Source of the DNA: Stomorhina lunata
Lineage: Eukaryota > Arthropoda > Insecta > Diptera > Rhiniidae
NCBI GenBank assembly: GCA_933228675.1
Contig: OW121741.1
Span: 131,205,290-131,269,289, forward strand
Direction of reading: 5' to 3'
Length of the DNA: 64,000 nucleotides
The notes beneath the pieces were generated by a model. That model saw only the letters and a list, made by a program, of their open reading frames with translations, did no database searches and was not told the DNA's origin. Of the stretch, positions 36,000 through 47,548 are shown piece after piece; positions within the stretch are counted from its first letter, which is position 1, and each line of letters opens with the position of its first letter. A program made the position numbers and the translations under genes.

Positions 36000-36817
36000 A
36001 TCATATCATTCAAACTCTACTGATAGTTTGGCTTTGACCTTAAGCATAAATCTATCGTGATTGACTTTTTTCACGTAAAAAAAATAGAGCTACATTTTGT
36101 GTAATGAGTAAATTGTCTTATATACTACTTTTAATTTTTTAACGATTAGTAGTATCTTTTAAAACATTTTTATGATCATAAACTAGTAAAATAATTAACA
36201 AATATTCAAAATATTTATAAAGAAAACACTCACCTTACGCAGTGCTAAAATTAGCACTCGTCTGCATAAATTTATACAAACATAATGATAATGATGATAA
36301 ACTTAACATAATCCACACACAGAACGAAAAATTATTGTAAATAAATCCTCACTCTTTTGAAACCGTTAAATTTAAAAAAGTTTTCAAAAATTTCTTAAAA
36401 TAAAAAATGAATTTAAAAATTTTTAAACGTTATTTCAAATTTATGAAGGATTATATTTTATATACGCGAACACTGAAATGAAAAAGAAAAAAAATAAATT
36501 AGTATAAGAATTCAAAAATGTTTAGTTTAAAATATATACAAATTTAAACTTATTATATTAATGAAATAATATTCACAAAAAACATAAATCACAGTTAAAA
36601 TCATTCACAGTATCCATTATTATTGTGATATAATTTTCTTATTTACAAATGTTTTCAAATCATTCACAATAGTGTTCATTTATTAAATGATTTTTTAAAT
36701 TAAGGATTTTAGAAAATATACCTACAGCACAATAAATTGTTCTACGAGTCTTTAAAATAATAAAAAATACCCCTATGCTAAGTAAACTTTCGGACTAAAT
36801 TCCACAATTGTTCTACA
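36000..36817. other. Loop of the giant palindrome
   Basis: AT-rich DNA without a coding frame. It contains AGTGCTAAAATTAGCACT (36240-36257), a small perfect hairpin, and TCATTCACAGT/CATTCACAAT words near 36600-36665. Confidence 0.65.
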
Positions 36818-37098
36818 CAGGAGTAGGCAGCCCATACCACCAGAACCCGATTAATTTTTTTAATTTTCGTTACTACAACGATCACTAATAAAAATCGTGA
36901 AAATGACTATTAAAATCATTCAGTTGGAATTTGGATGTTAACAGAGTTGATGCCGCTTTGTTAAAGAAAATACAAAAACAAAATAGGCAAGAAACAAATC
37001 AAAATCCAATTTATAGCATGATTTGAGGGAACAAAGATATATAATCTCGAACATTGTTACCATGACAACATTAGTTTTGTAAAAAAATATAGAAAAAA
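36818..37098 (-). repeat. Right inner arm of the giant palindrome
   Basis: Reverse complement of 35700-35999 with scattered substitutions and short indels (I estimate 80-90 percent identity by eye). It runs directly into the CTATAG array. Confidence 0.8.
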
Positions 37099-39195
37099 CT
37101 TTGATAAAAAAATTTTCTATAGAAAAATTTTTGATAAAAAAATTTTCTATAGAAAAATTTTTGATAAAAAAATTTTCTATAGAAAAATTTTTGATAAAAA
37201 AAAATTCTATAGAAAAATTGTTGATAAAAAAATTTTCTATAGATAAAATTTAGATAAAAAAAATTTTCTATAGATACAATTTTGATAAAAAATTTTCTAT
37301 ATAAAAATTTTTGATAATAAAAAATTCTATAGAAAAATTTCTGATAAAAAAGTTTTCTATATAAAAATTTTTGATAAAAAAAATTTCTATAGAAAAATTT
37401 TAGACAAAAAAAATTTCTATAGAAAAATTTTTGATAAAAAAATTTTCTGTAGAAAAATTTTTCATAAAAAGATTTTCTATAGAAAAATTTTGAAAAGATT
37501 TTTGATAAAAAATAGTCTATTAGAAGAATTTTTGATAAAAAAAATTTTCTATTAGAAAAATTTTTGATAAATTTTAGATAAAAAAAAATACTATAGAAAA
37601 AAATTAAAATTGTTTTATGAAAAATTTTTCTATAGAAAATTTTTTTATGAAAAATTTTTCTATAGAAAATTTTTTTATGAAAAATTTTCTACAGAAAATT
37701 TTTTTATCAAAAATTTTTCTATAGAAAATTTTTTTATCAAAAATTTTTCTATAGAAATTTTTTTTATCCAAAATTTATCAAAAATTTTTCTAATAGAAAA
37801 TTTTTTTTATCAAAAATTCTTCTAATAAAATTCTTCTTTTTTATCAAAAATCTTTTAAAAATTTTTCTATTGAAAATCTTTTTATGAAAAATTTTTCTAC
37901 AGAAAATTTTTTTATCAGAAATTTGTCTATAGAATTTTTTTTATCAAAAATTTTTCTATAGAAAGTTTTTTTATCAAAAATTTTTCTATAGAACATTTTT
38001 TTATCAAAAATTTTTCTATAGAAATTTTTTTATCAAAAATCTTTTTAAAATATTTTTCTATAGAAAATCATTTTATGAAAAATTTTTTGTCAAAAATTTT
38101 TCAATAGAAATTTTTTTTCAAAAATTTTTCAATAGAAAATTTTTTTTCAAAAATTTTTCAATAGAAAATTTTTTTTCAAAAATTTTTCAATAGAAAATTT
38201 TTTTATCAAAAATTTTTCCATAGAAAATTATTTTATCAAAAATTTTTCTATAGAAAATTTTTTATGAAAAATTTTTCTATAGAAAATTTTTTTATAGAAA
38301 ATTTTTTTATCAAAAATTTTTCCATAGAAAATTATTTTATCAAAAATTTTTCTATAGAAAATTTTTCATAAAAAATTTTTTTATCAAAAATTTTTCATAA
38401 AACAATTTTCTATAGAAAAATTTTTGATAAAATAATTTTCTATGGAAAAATTTTTGATAAAAAAATTTTCTATTGAAGAATTTTTGAAACAAAATTTTCT
38501 ATTGAAAAATTTTTGACAAAAAATTTTTCATAAAATGATTTTCTATAGAAAAATATTTTAAAAAGATTTTTGATAAAAAAAATTTCTATAGAAAAATTTT
38601 TGATAAAAAAATGTTCTATAGAAAAATTTTTGATAAAAAAACTTTCTATAGAAAAATTTTTGATAAAAACATTTTCTGTAGAAAAATTTTTCATAAAAAG
38701 ATTTTCAATAGAAAAATTTTTAAAAGATTTTTGATAAAAAAATAGTCTATTAGAAGAATTTTTGATAAAAAAATTTTCTGTAGAAAAATTTTTCATAAAA
38801 AGATTTTCAATAGAAAATTTTTTAAAAAATTTTTGATGAAAAAAATAGTCTATTAGAAGAATTTTTGATAAAAAAAAATTTCTAGTAGAAAAATTTTTGA
38901 TAAATTTTGGATAAAAAAAAATTCTATAGAAAAATTTTTGATAAAAAAATTTTCTATAGAAAAATTTTTGATAAAAAAATTTTCTATAGAAAAATTTTTG
39001 ATAAAAAAATTTTTGACAAAAAAATTTCTATAGAAAAATTTTTGATTATTTTGTTATTTTTTGATAAAACTGCATGCATTCAGCTTATTTTTAAAATAAA
39101 CTTGTTTATTTTAAAAAATTTTCTATAGAAAAATTTTTGATAAAAAAAATTTTCCGTATAAAAATTTTTGATAAAAAAATTTTGTATAAATGATT
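37099..39195. repeat. Minisatellite array A12, 30-bp CTATAG unit with orientation switches
   Basis: About 37099-37600 reads GATAAAAAAATTTTCTATAG (inverted relative to A11). About 37610-38400 reads TTTTCTATAGAAAATTTTTT then ATC (same sense as A11), and about 38400-39190 is inverted again. Open frames across it (37610-37825, 38470-38796, 38907-39128) are repeat artefacts. Confidence 0.93.
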
Positions 39196-39403
39196 TTAAG
39201 CTATTGTAATTGGCTGAGACGATCACAATTGATTTTTTTGAAGGGAGCAATAAACAAAAAACGACCAGAAAACACAACCAAACACGAGGCTATAATCGGC
39301 AACATGTCGCGAGACTGGTCAACAAGAAAAACAATGTATAAGAGGTTGTGGCACACCTGCCTTACGTATAGCCCAGACCTCCCACCTATCCTAAGAAAGT
39401 AAC

Positions 39404-39450
<47 letters not shown>

Positions 39451-39650
39451 AAGATTAGAACTTAGTCCAAATCTCATAAGGTTTTCGAGATCTAAGATTA
39501 AACTGTTCAAAATTTACTCTAACAAAACTGCCCAAAACAGTCTGAAGTTGTCACAAATTATCCAAAAAAAACAACAATTTGTATTTAAAAGTTTGTACGG
39601 GAACGCTTTTGTGTAAGTTTGGGTTGTTTTGTTAAAGTAAAGGAACGCAC
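39196..39650. other. Spacer with a less AT-rich block and (TA)n microsatellite
   Basis: 39196-39402 is less AT-rich than its surroundings, with a plus-strand frame ending in TYSPDLPPILRK. That vaguely recalls the YSPDLAP motif of mariner transposases, but no other motif supports it. A (TA)n run of about 20 units occupies 39408-39448. Confidence 0.45.
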
Positions 39651-39652
39651 AT

Positions 39653-40465
39653 CCCAGTAAAAACGTTTGAAATATGATGACTTTTAAATTTGATATCAAA
39701 CGTTTTTTTCAAAATTTTTTCAAACCTAAACAGATGTTTGAGATTTACATTCATTTTCAAATGAGGGTTCATTTGAGAATAAACGTTTGAAAAATGATAG
39801 CTTCTCAAATTGAGAATAAAGGTTATTCTCAAATCATTATCAAACCCTAAGATGATTTGAGAATAATTTGGAAAAAGGTGTTATATAAATTTGATTTCAA
39901 ACCTTATTTCAAATTTTTTTCAAATATTAAAAAAATAATTTATGTTAAAAAAATTGATGTTTAAGATATTTTAATGGAATGGCATTGCATTTCAAAGAAA
40001 TTCGTTATTTCATTCAGATTTTTTGAAATTGATCCATATTTGACCATAAAACCTTGCTCAAGATTAAAAGTTCAATAATATTCATATGCATAAGTACATT
40101 TTCTTTGTTTTTTAAAACTTTTCTTACCTAACAATAAAAAAATTATATTTTAAGCAAAAGAATTCAAATATGATGCACCGTTTTCAAAAACAAAATAAGC
40201 AAACTCAAAAATATCAAAAATACAACGCCATTTTATTTATGTTCCACATGTAGATGATATCCACATTTGAAAAACCTTTGAGAATGAGGTTTGATAATGA
40301 TTTGAGAATAAAGGCATTTCTCAATTTGAGAATAAAGTCCCCTTTTTGTTGAGAACGCTATTATTCTTAAATCAGTATCAAATCAGTATCAAACGTTTGA
40401 CCTTTGAAAAAACATTTATTTTCAAATCATCCTCAATTTGAGAATAAACCTTTTTTCTTACTGGG
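39653..40465. mobile_element. Nonautonomous TIR element with TTTGAGAATAA motifs, 813 bp
   Basis: Begins CCCAGTAA and ends TTACTGGG; an AT directly outside each end (39651-39652, 40466-40467) is either a 2-bp target duplication or part of a 10-bp TIR. Inside, many words such as TTTGAGAATAA, CTCAAATTGAGAATAA and AAACGTTTGA occur in both orientations and cluster at the two ends. Clustering of this kind is typical of subterminal transposase-binding repeats in nonautonomous DNA elements. No transposase frame is present and the superfamily is not assigned. Confidence 0.6.
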
Positions 40466-41443
40466 ATTTTATATATAACAAATAATTTTTTTAAATATGA
40501 ATTCCACTTTTACTAAAAAATTATTACATAACATTTAACAACTATTTCAAATATTTTCCTAATTAGTCTAGTCGTCATAAAACTCTAAATATTTCTAACC
40601 ATTTCACTATAATTGAGCAATTATTTTTACTGAAAAACTTTATTGAGTTTAAACTTTTTCACTGCCCTCATTAAATATTCCTAAATGATTTGTTTAGCAC
40701 TTGAAAAATAAGGGTCGTCTAAAATCGGGGGGGAAGAAGGTGTCTAGATAAATTAATAGAATTTTGTAAAAATGTTACAAAAGTCATCCACCCATGACGC
40801 AGAGAACTCGTCTAATCTATTTATTGTGGAAAGGTCATTACAAATACAAAAAAAAAAAAAAAATAGTTTATGACTCAAAACAAATTTTCAAAGTAGATAA
40901 ATTAAATAAATTGTTAATACTAAAATGAAATGTGACGTTTGTTTTTATTTGAAATAGTTTTTGTAGAACTCAACTCCCCAATATTGTACTCAAAAAGAGA
41001 GGTAATGAAATTTTGTTATTTTATTAAACTCTTTTCTGAGAGAGACGTAAAATACACTGGGAAAAATTTACAAAAATTTTATAGAAAATTTTAATTTTTC
41101 TAAAATTAAAAAACTTATATTAAGCCAAACGGATATCACATTGAGTTCTTAGGTCAATAACATTAAGACCCTCTGATTCCTCAATATTCATACCATCTAT
41201 AAAGTAACATGTTCCGTCGTATGTCTATGTGTATCTAACCTATTTTCACGACACTATTATACATGCTTTGCCGTATTGCGTCGCGTATTAGCAGCTTCGC
41301 ATATCTGCTATTTTAATTCGTCGAATATGTAATTTTTTGTTCATAATTTGAAAAGATGCTCCGAAAATTTTGCTTATGTTGACATTTAATAAAACTTTCT
41401 ATAGAGAATGTATGCTGAAATATTTTTCAAAATTGTATGGAGT
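40466..41443. other. AT-rich spacer
   Basis: Unique AT-rich DNA with a poly(A) run at about 40848-40862 and a less AT-rich patch at about 41150-41310 with no long frame. No gene recognised. Confidence 0.6.
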
Positions 41444-41834
41444 TTAACCCTTTTTTCCCGGGGCCAAAAGTCAAAATTAAATTTTTTTTTTAGTTTTTCA
41501 TCCAAAATTACGAAAATTTGGCGAGTTTCGAATAAAACTTAGAAAAATAATTGTTTTATACCAAGTTTAAGTCCTTTTTTTGAATGAATAAATTTTAAAC
41601 CTTGAAAGATATGAAGCCTAAATTTTGACAAAAAAAAGTATTTGGGTCTTTTTAGTCCCATTGTCTGTTTATAGTTAAAATCAAGTTTTTTTAATAATAT
41701 AATTCTGGTATTAAATAATTACTTTTATGCTTTTTTGTATAAATTCGATACCTTAATAATAAACTACTATGATTTTACCATGAAAAATTTAAAATAGAAA
41801 AATTTGATCTTTGACCCGGGGAAGAAAGGGTTAA
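41444..41834. mobile_element. piggyBac-like MITE with TTAA target site, 383 bp
   Basis: TTAA at 41444-41447 and 41831-41834 bounds the element 41448-41830. The left end reads CCCTTTTTTCCCGGGGCC; the right end, read inward, reads CCCTTTCTTCCCCGGGTC. The inverted repeat continues into CAAA-rich sequence for about 28 bp. TTAA duplication plus CCC...GGG ends is the hallmark of piggyBac-type elements. The interior is AT-rich and noncoding, so it would depend on a transposase supplied elsewhere. Confidence 0.75.
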
Positions 41835-42357
41835 AATTATCCAATTTTGACAAAAATACTCAGTATAAATTTTTTATATTCTGAACAATAGCTTTATCAA
41901 AATTAAACATCAAAATATCAAAATTAAACAGAAGTAACAAGCATTTGTCCCCATAATGACAAAAAAATACATTTTGGCGAAAATCGGCGAATTCAAATCT
42001 GTGGTACGGCGAAACCGTTCCACAAATTGACCTGAATTTTTGTAATTTTATTTTTCTATTTGTGTTTTTTTGAATAAAGGTAAAATAATTTTAAAATTCG
42101 AATATTTGTTAAGCAAAATTTTCGAAAAATTAAAAAACTAGTTTTGAAACCGACCGGAGAATAATGTATCATTTTCTAATATAAAATAATAGAATTTTTA
42201 CAAAATTAAGCTAAAGAATTAAAATAAAATACTGAATACAAGCTAAGTTTTAAAAAATAAATATGTTTGATCCTAGTTAAATTAAGAAACCGGTAAACGT
42301 TATCCGATCGCATTAATATTTCACATAATAATAATAACACCGTGCCACCATTTTGAC
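41835..42357. other. AT-rich spacer
   Basis: No gene, RNA or tandem repeat recognised. The right part overlaps a minus-strand frame (42206-42517) that runs into the hairpin element and has no recognisable domain. Confidence 0.55.
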
Positions 42358-42935
42358 ACCTTTTTTGTCGACAAAAGGGAGACCTAGTGGCTAAAAATAA
42401 ACTGAGTACGTTGAATTCAATGATCCTAACCGTTTTTTTAAAGTTAGCTCTAGTTTTTGAGATATAGCGTTTTAAAAACATGGAGGAGGTTGCGCAATAA
42501 ATATTCGCGTAACTCAAAAACTCTTTATTTTCTTGAACTAAATAAAAAACCGAAATTCGGCAACAAAATTATCTTTCAAGAACACTTTTCATTTTTTAAG
42601 TCCGAGTAGTAATTTAGTTTGCAAAATTATTTTTATTTTGTGATTACATATTTTTGTGATTTTTCAAAAAAATATTTTTTTTTTACAAACAAAAAAATTT
42701 ATTTTCAAAACGTTCGCTCGGATTAAAAAATAATTAGTGTTCCTAAAAGATAATGTTGTTGCCGAATTTCGGTTTTTGATTTAGTTCAAGAAAATAAAGA
42801 GTTTTCGAGTTACGCGAATAATTTGAGCAACCTCCCCCATTTTTATATAACGCTATATCTCGAAAACTAGAGCTAATCCTTAAATCAGCGTACACGAATT
42901 ATCTTTACCCACTAGATCTTCCTTTTTTCGGTTTT
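42358..42935. repeat. Hairpin element with inverted arms of about 220-255 bp
   Basis: Left arm about 42358-42612 and right arm about 42712-42935 are inverted copies. AGCTCTAGTTTTTGAGATAT on the left faces ATATCTCGAAAACTAGAGCT on the right. AACCGAAATTCGGCAACAA on the left faces TTGTTGCCGAATTTCGGTT on the right. The loop of about 100 bp is A/T-run sequence. A partial third copy lies at about 48215-48350. Such elements can be foldback MITEs; read-through RNA would form a long hairpin. Confidence 0.75.
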
Positions 42936-43984
42936 TTTCAAGTGTAATTATCAAATTGGGATCAAATGAAAAAAAAACTGAAGGATATCTTTATTCGAAA
43001 AAAAATTGATCCATACAAGCTCAAGACAATCTAATAAATACAAAATATTGGTTACTTTTCAGACAATTCTATGAATATAATTAAATTCATAGAATTATCT
43101 GAAAAGTGCTGGTATTTACGCAAATTTATGATCATAACTTTTAAACTACTTAAGATTTGATCCAAAAATTTCAAACATTTAAAGAAGATCCTAAAGCTTT
43201 AATATAAAAGTTAAAATAGAAAAAATCAAAGCACTTTCTTAAAAAACATATATGGTTTTGAATTGCATTATTCAGTTTTGGACCTATCAACATAATCATT
43301 AAATATTTTACCTAAAGGAATTTGTAGAAAACTTGATATTCATTAAAAAGTTCACAAAATGGACAAGTCTCCTAGTACATTTTTACATATTTTAACCCTT
43401 CATTAATACTAATCAAATGATGAATGTTTTATGACTTTAATGAAAGAATAATCAATATGTGAAATAATACAATTATAACAATTAGGGGATTCACAAAAAG
43501 TGTTTCATGTCATAGTGTCATAAAGTTACACTATTTTAAATATAGAATATCTTCAAGATTTTAAGTTCACAACTCAAAACTATTATAAAATTCAAAAACG
43601 ATTTTTGAAGATTATGGCATTACTAAGACCAATAACACACATTGTGAATTGCCCAAATATTTTCTAATTTATCCAGAAATATTATAAGACTTATTCGCTT
43701 ATCTTTTGGGGACACTGGACACGCATTAAATTTTTTGGTGATTTCCATACCAATTTCTTTAATTACTTGTCTTGACATGTTTCCAAAAAAAAAAAAACCA
43801 GCTACAAAATCATTAAAAAATCGATAAATATTTATTATTCATCTGCTCGTACATTTCGTCAGTTTCTGTCTGGCTCGTCCGTCCGTCCATCTTTAGCTAT
43901 TTATGGTTTGAAATTATTTTTTTGAAATCTATTCATTAAATACTAATATCTTCTCATAAGACCAAATTGAGCTGTAAATATTCT
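42936..43984. other. AT-rich spacer containing a short hairpin
   Basis: Mostly AT-rich, non-repetitive. It holds a 23-bp inverted repeat at 43054-43107 (listed separately) and a GTCCGTCCGTCC tract near 43877. No gene seen. Confidence 0.6.
43054..43107. repeat. 23-bp inverted repeat with 8-base loop
   Basis: 43054-43076 (ACTTTTCAGACAATTCTATG...) pairs with 43085-43107 with a single mismatch, around the loop ATAATTAA. It is too short a context to call a microRNA precursor and could be the relic of a tiny MITE. Confidence 0.75.
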
Positions 43985-44685
43985 TTTTATACCCTTCACC
44001 ACCATAGGTGGAAAGGGTATTATAAGTTTGTGCTGATGTATGTAACGCATGGAAATATTTGTCTTAGACCCACCTTTAGGCTTAGAATCACTTTCTGAGT
44101 CGATTTAGCGATGTCCGTCCGTCCGTCTGGCTGGACCCCCATGTAAACCTTGTAATCAAACTACAGGTCGCAATTCTAAAGATAATTTGATGAAATTTGG
44201 CACAGATCATTTTTTTGATAATGGTACCATGGCTATTGAAATTCGTCAAAATCGGTCCATTATTTATGGTACCTCCCATAGGTCCCATTTCCCGGAATGG
44301 ATACATATATTGGCCACAAATATCAATATTTTTTTTAAATCAAATACTGCTTATGTTAACCTAAATCACTGTACCAAATTTCGTTAAAATCGGTCCACAT
44401 TTGACCATAGCTCCCATACAAACTTTTCTTTAAAAAAGCACTAAATGAGACAAAAATCACTAAAACGCTCGTAAATCTGAAGATAATGGGAATTTTAAGT
44501 TTATTTTTTGCATATATAATTTTTGTATCAACTGTAATCAATTTCGAGATAATCGGTACACATTTGACCCTAGCTCTCATATAAGTCCAAATGTCGGAAG
44601 CAGCTTAAATATATAAGTTTTGAGAAAATGTTTGTATGATGGCAAAATTTAGCAAATCTTATCTTATATTCTTAAACGAGCAATA

Positions 44686-44740
<55 letters not shown>

Positions 44741-46305
44741 ACTATCTCGAAAACGGCTCTAACGATTTTGATAAAATTTAGAAAGTGGGTATCTTCTTTG
44801 ATGTATAGGTCGAAGAACCTTTGCCTCTAAGAGGGTAAAAACGGGTAAAAAGGGGAAAAAATCGAAAACGCTATATCTCCTTAAATAATAGGTATAGAAA
44901 CAAAATTTAAATTACGTTTTAAACAGCTATGAAAATAAACGGACAGGTGTTTGGTACTTTTTTGAAACTATGTCCGATAAGGGGTAAAAAAGGGTGAAAA
45001 TAGTTTTTTTGGTACCTTTTTAACCCACTCTTATATTTTAAACTAAGGAATATAGAAAGAAACTTTGTACTGCAATCAATAGATGTGAAAGAAATATTGA
45101 ACACGTGTTTGGTACTTTTTTGATTTTGTGGCCAAAATGTGTAAAAAAGGGATAAACTGATAACTTAACATCTACAAAAGTAATATGAATAGGAAAATTA
45201 TGTTAACTGCTTTCTAATAAAATGTACCGAATTCAATTAGTACCAAAGAAGTACCAATTATGCATATGGAACTTTTTCAAATTAGGGGATAAAAAGGGGG
45301 AAAAATTAGTAATGTTATAACTTTAAAACAAATGAATGTTTGTCTGTATGTATGTTCTTTATAGAATAGTAAACTGTGAATTTGATCATGTTATGCTCTT
45401 TAGCAAAGATGTTGCGGATAAGCCGGCGGAGGTTTTTAAGTTGGTAAACCGAATTTCCGACAGGTGGCGCCACTGAAAATTACTAAAAATTAATTAAATC
45501 GTAAACTGTACATTTGATCATACTATGATCTTTTGCAAAGTTGTAGCGCATGAGCCGGCGAATGCTTTTTAATTGGTGTGAATAATTTCCGACAGGTGGC
45601 GCTACTGAAAATTACTTAAAGTCAATTTAATCGTAAGCTGTACATATAATCATGCTATAATCTTTGGCAATGTTGTTGCACATGAGCCGACGAAGGTTTC
45701 TTAGTTGGTATGAAGAAATTTCAACAGGTGGCGCCACTGAAATTTACTTAAAGTCAATTTAATCGTAAACTGTACATTTAATCATGCTATAATTTTTAGC
45801 AAAGTTATTGCGGATAATCCGACGAAGGTTTATTAATTGGAATGACCAAAGTCCGACAGGTGGCGCCACTGATATTACTCAAAATGAATTAAATCGTAAA
45901 CTGTGCATTTGATCATGTTATGATCATAAGCAAAGTTGTTACGCATAAGCAGATGAAGGTTTCTTAGTGGTATGAACGACTTCAGGCGGCGCCACTGAAA
46001 ACTACTCAAAATGAATTAAATCGTAAACTGTGCATTTGATCAGACTATAGTCGACGGAGGTTTCTGTTGGTATGACCAATTTTCAAAATTATTTAAAATG
46101 AGTTAAACTGTAACTGTATAAAATAAAATATATAAAAACTTTAAAATTTGCCTCAAAATGCTTATCATAAAGCCCCGAGCAAGGCTCGGTCAACCAGGTA
46201 CTATTTATCTTTATACAGGAAAAATAACACTTTGGCCTTAGTGGTGAAGTGTATCGTATGGTCGAGCTTGACCGACTATAGCACTTTCTTACTTGTTTTT
46301 TTTTT
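43985..46305. mobile_element. Fly mini-me-like dispersed repeat, interrupted by a Helitron
   Basis: The left part (43985-44661) starts TATACCCTTCACCACCATAGG and includes ATGTCCGTCCGTCCGTCTGG, then phrases such as AAATTTGGCACAGATC and CATAGCTCCCATACA. These are typical of very abundant dipteran elements with a (GTCY)n core. The right end (46204-46305) has AGTGGTGAAGTGTAT, inverted relative to the left start, then the hairpin GGTCGAGCTTGACC and CTTACTTG plus T-run. The Helitron at 44662-46203 lies between. A truncated relative lies at 59408-59670 and a diverged one at about 52648-54473. No protein is encoded. Confidence 0.65.
44662..46203 (+). mobile_element. Nonautonomous Helitron, copy 2
   Basis: Same ends as the copy at 29135: TCTTATATTCTTAAACGAGC after A, long (TA)n, CTCGAAAACGGCTCTAACG, and at the 3' end CCGAGC-AAG-GCTCGG then ACCAGGTACTA before T. 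By eye the bodies are roughly 90 percent alike. The central 120-130-bp tandem units (about 45360-46070) number six or seven. The insertion target is A|T inside the mini-me-like repeat, giving no target duplication. A 61-codon minus-strand frame (44919-45104) has a same-length counterpart in copy 1 (29346-29531). I read it as shared non-coding sequence because no motif or start context supports translation. Confidence 0.75.
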
Positions 46306-46895
46306 TAATTTCTGCAAAAAAGCACGCGGTCTTTTGGTATTTTCGCTTAAAATAAACCAACACTTGTTGATTTTTTCATGAGTTTTTTTTTGTGCTGATT
46401 TGACGTTTTATTTAAATGTTTTTTTTTTCTTCGCTAAATATTTTCAAATTCCTCTTCTTCTTCTTTGTGTTTTCAATAAATTTTTTGACTGACAGAGTGA
46501 GTGGTTTTGTTTAGTTGTTGACGTTGACGGAATCATTATTTATTAAAGAAATTTTTATACATTTATAATTAATTTTTTTCAATATTTTCCTTTATTTTTT
46601 GTTTTCGTATTTTGAGTTTATAAAATAATTTTTTCTTCCACAAAACGATAGAATAATGAAAATATTTTTAGTTTAACGAAAAAAAAAAAATTCTTATGAA
46701 AATAAATAAAGTCATGGTTAGTTTACATGACTTTTTAAAGTCAAAGTCTTGCTTAAGTTGCTAAAATCGCGACGAGGAATGCCTTTTATGTTTTGAAATT
46801 AGAGGAAACAAATAAATATTTATCATTGCTTTTACAAAAATCCTCCATTAAGATCAATACTTATTTCAGTGCGGAATCTTTAAAATAAATGTTAT
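46306..46895. other. AT-rich spacer
   Basis: T-rich tracts and CTTCTTCTTCTTTG-like pyrimidine runs. No gene recognised. Confidence 0.55.
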
Positions 46896-47165
46896 ATCGG
46901 GTAGTTTTTTAACAGTACCATTTTTTTTTGGCAGCTCAGCTGTTTTCGCATATTACTGTCAAACATGCTAAATTTGGTCTATAGTTAAACCTTGAAAAGA
47001 CCCATTTCTCCCAGTTTTGCCCAAAGATTTGGGGCCTTTTTCCCCTGATCAGGTCCATAGGTAGCAAACCGTTAAAAATTCAAGGAAAAATAAACTACAA
47101 AAGTGTACCAAAGATATCAATAAACAATTTTGTAGAACATATAAACTTAATAGAAATGATTCTTA
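46896..47165. other. Possible end of a decayed DNA transposon
   Basis: ATATCGGGTAGTTTTTTAAC followed by T-run and GGCAGCTCAGCTGTTTTCGC, then ACTGTCAAACATG, resembles from memory the left ends of insect transposons of the same broad type as the relic at 57.1-57.9 kb. No partner terminus is visible, so this remains a guess. Confidence 0.2.
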
Positions 47166-47548
47166 ACACCGTTTAGGTAACGCATAGGTAGCCGCAAGAG
47201 AAAAATTTCCGAAAATTTTTAATAACGTTGAACAGGGAAATAGGTAAGACCAAGAGCTACAACTTTGCCTCAGAGAGAAAATTAAAATTCCAAATGGCTT
47301 GCAAAAATAACATCGAGACCCTAGCTCTTTGAATCCCATAAAAAATACATTTCTTGGGGTAAAACTGGGAAACACGGGTCTTTTATTATGTGATGTATCG
47401 TCCTTTTTAAAAGCCGACGAGTTCGAGAGCTTCTTCTTCTGTTGTCCTTGACTCCCAGTGGAGCATAGGGCCTCAAGAGAGATAACGTACAATGATTACA
47501 TTTTTTATATCTGTCTTCAAAAAGACACACAGAAGGTGTGTAAAACAA
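47166..47548 (-). pseudogene. Possible 3' end of a non-LTR retrotransposon
   Basis: On the minus strand GAGGCCCTATGCTCCACTGG followed by GAGTCAAGGACAAC and GAAGAAGAAG resembles the region around the stop codon of common insect non-LTR elements; the frame reads LEALCSTGSQGQQKKK. The rest (down to 47166) has balanced base composition but no domain I recognise. Two overlapping frames (47163-47492 and 47321-47548) compete, so neither is called as a gene. The assignment rests on one short similarity recalled from memory and is weak. Confidence 0.3.

Larger units (their letters stand above)
32368..39195. mobile_element. Foldback-like giant palindrome with minisatellite arms
   Basis: Unique inner arms at about 35700-35999 and 36818-37098 are inverted copies of each other. 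CTGGTGGTATGGGCTGCC on the left faces GGCAGCCCATACCACCAG on the right, and similarity runs through the whole 280-300 bp. Outside each inner arm lies the same 30-bp CTATAG minisatellite (32460-35625 and 37099-39195). The loop is 36000-36817. Long inverted repeats made of short tandem units define Foldback-type elements, but I see no target duplication, and the left outer flank (32368-32460) has no counterpart at 39195. It may be truncated on the right. No transposase is present. Confidence 0.6.

Noticed and set aside
39190..39402. Mariner-type transposase fragment (TYSPDLPPI)
   Set aside because: Only one short motif, no upstream catalytic residues or HTH, and no TIRs nearby.
42206..42517. 103-codon minus-strand frame
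   Set aside because: It runs across the boundary of the hairpin element, is AT-biased and has no domain; the matching arm does not keep the frame.
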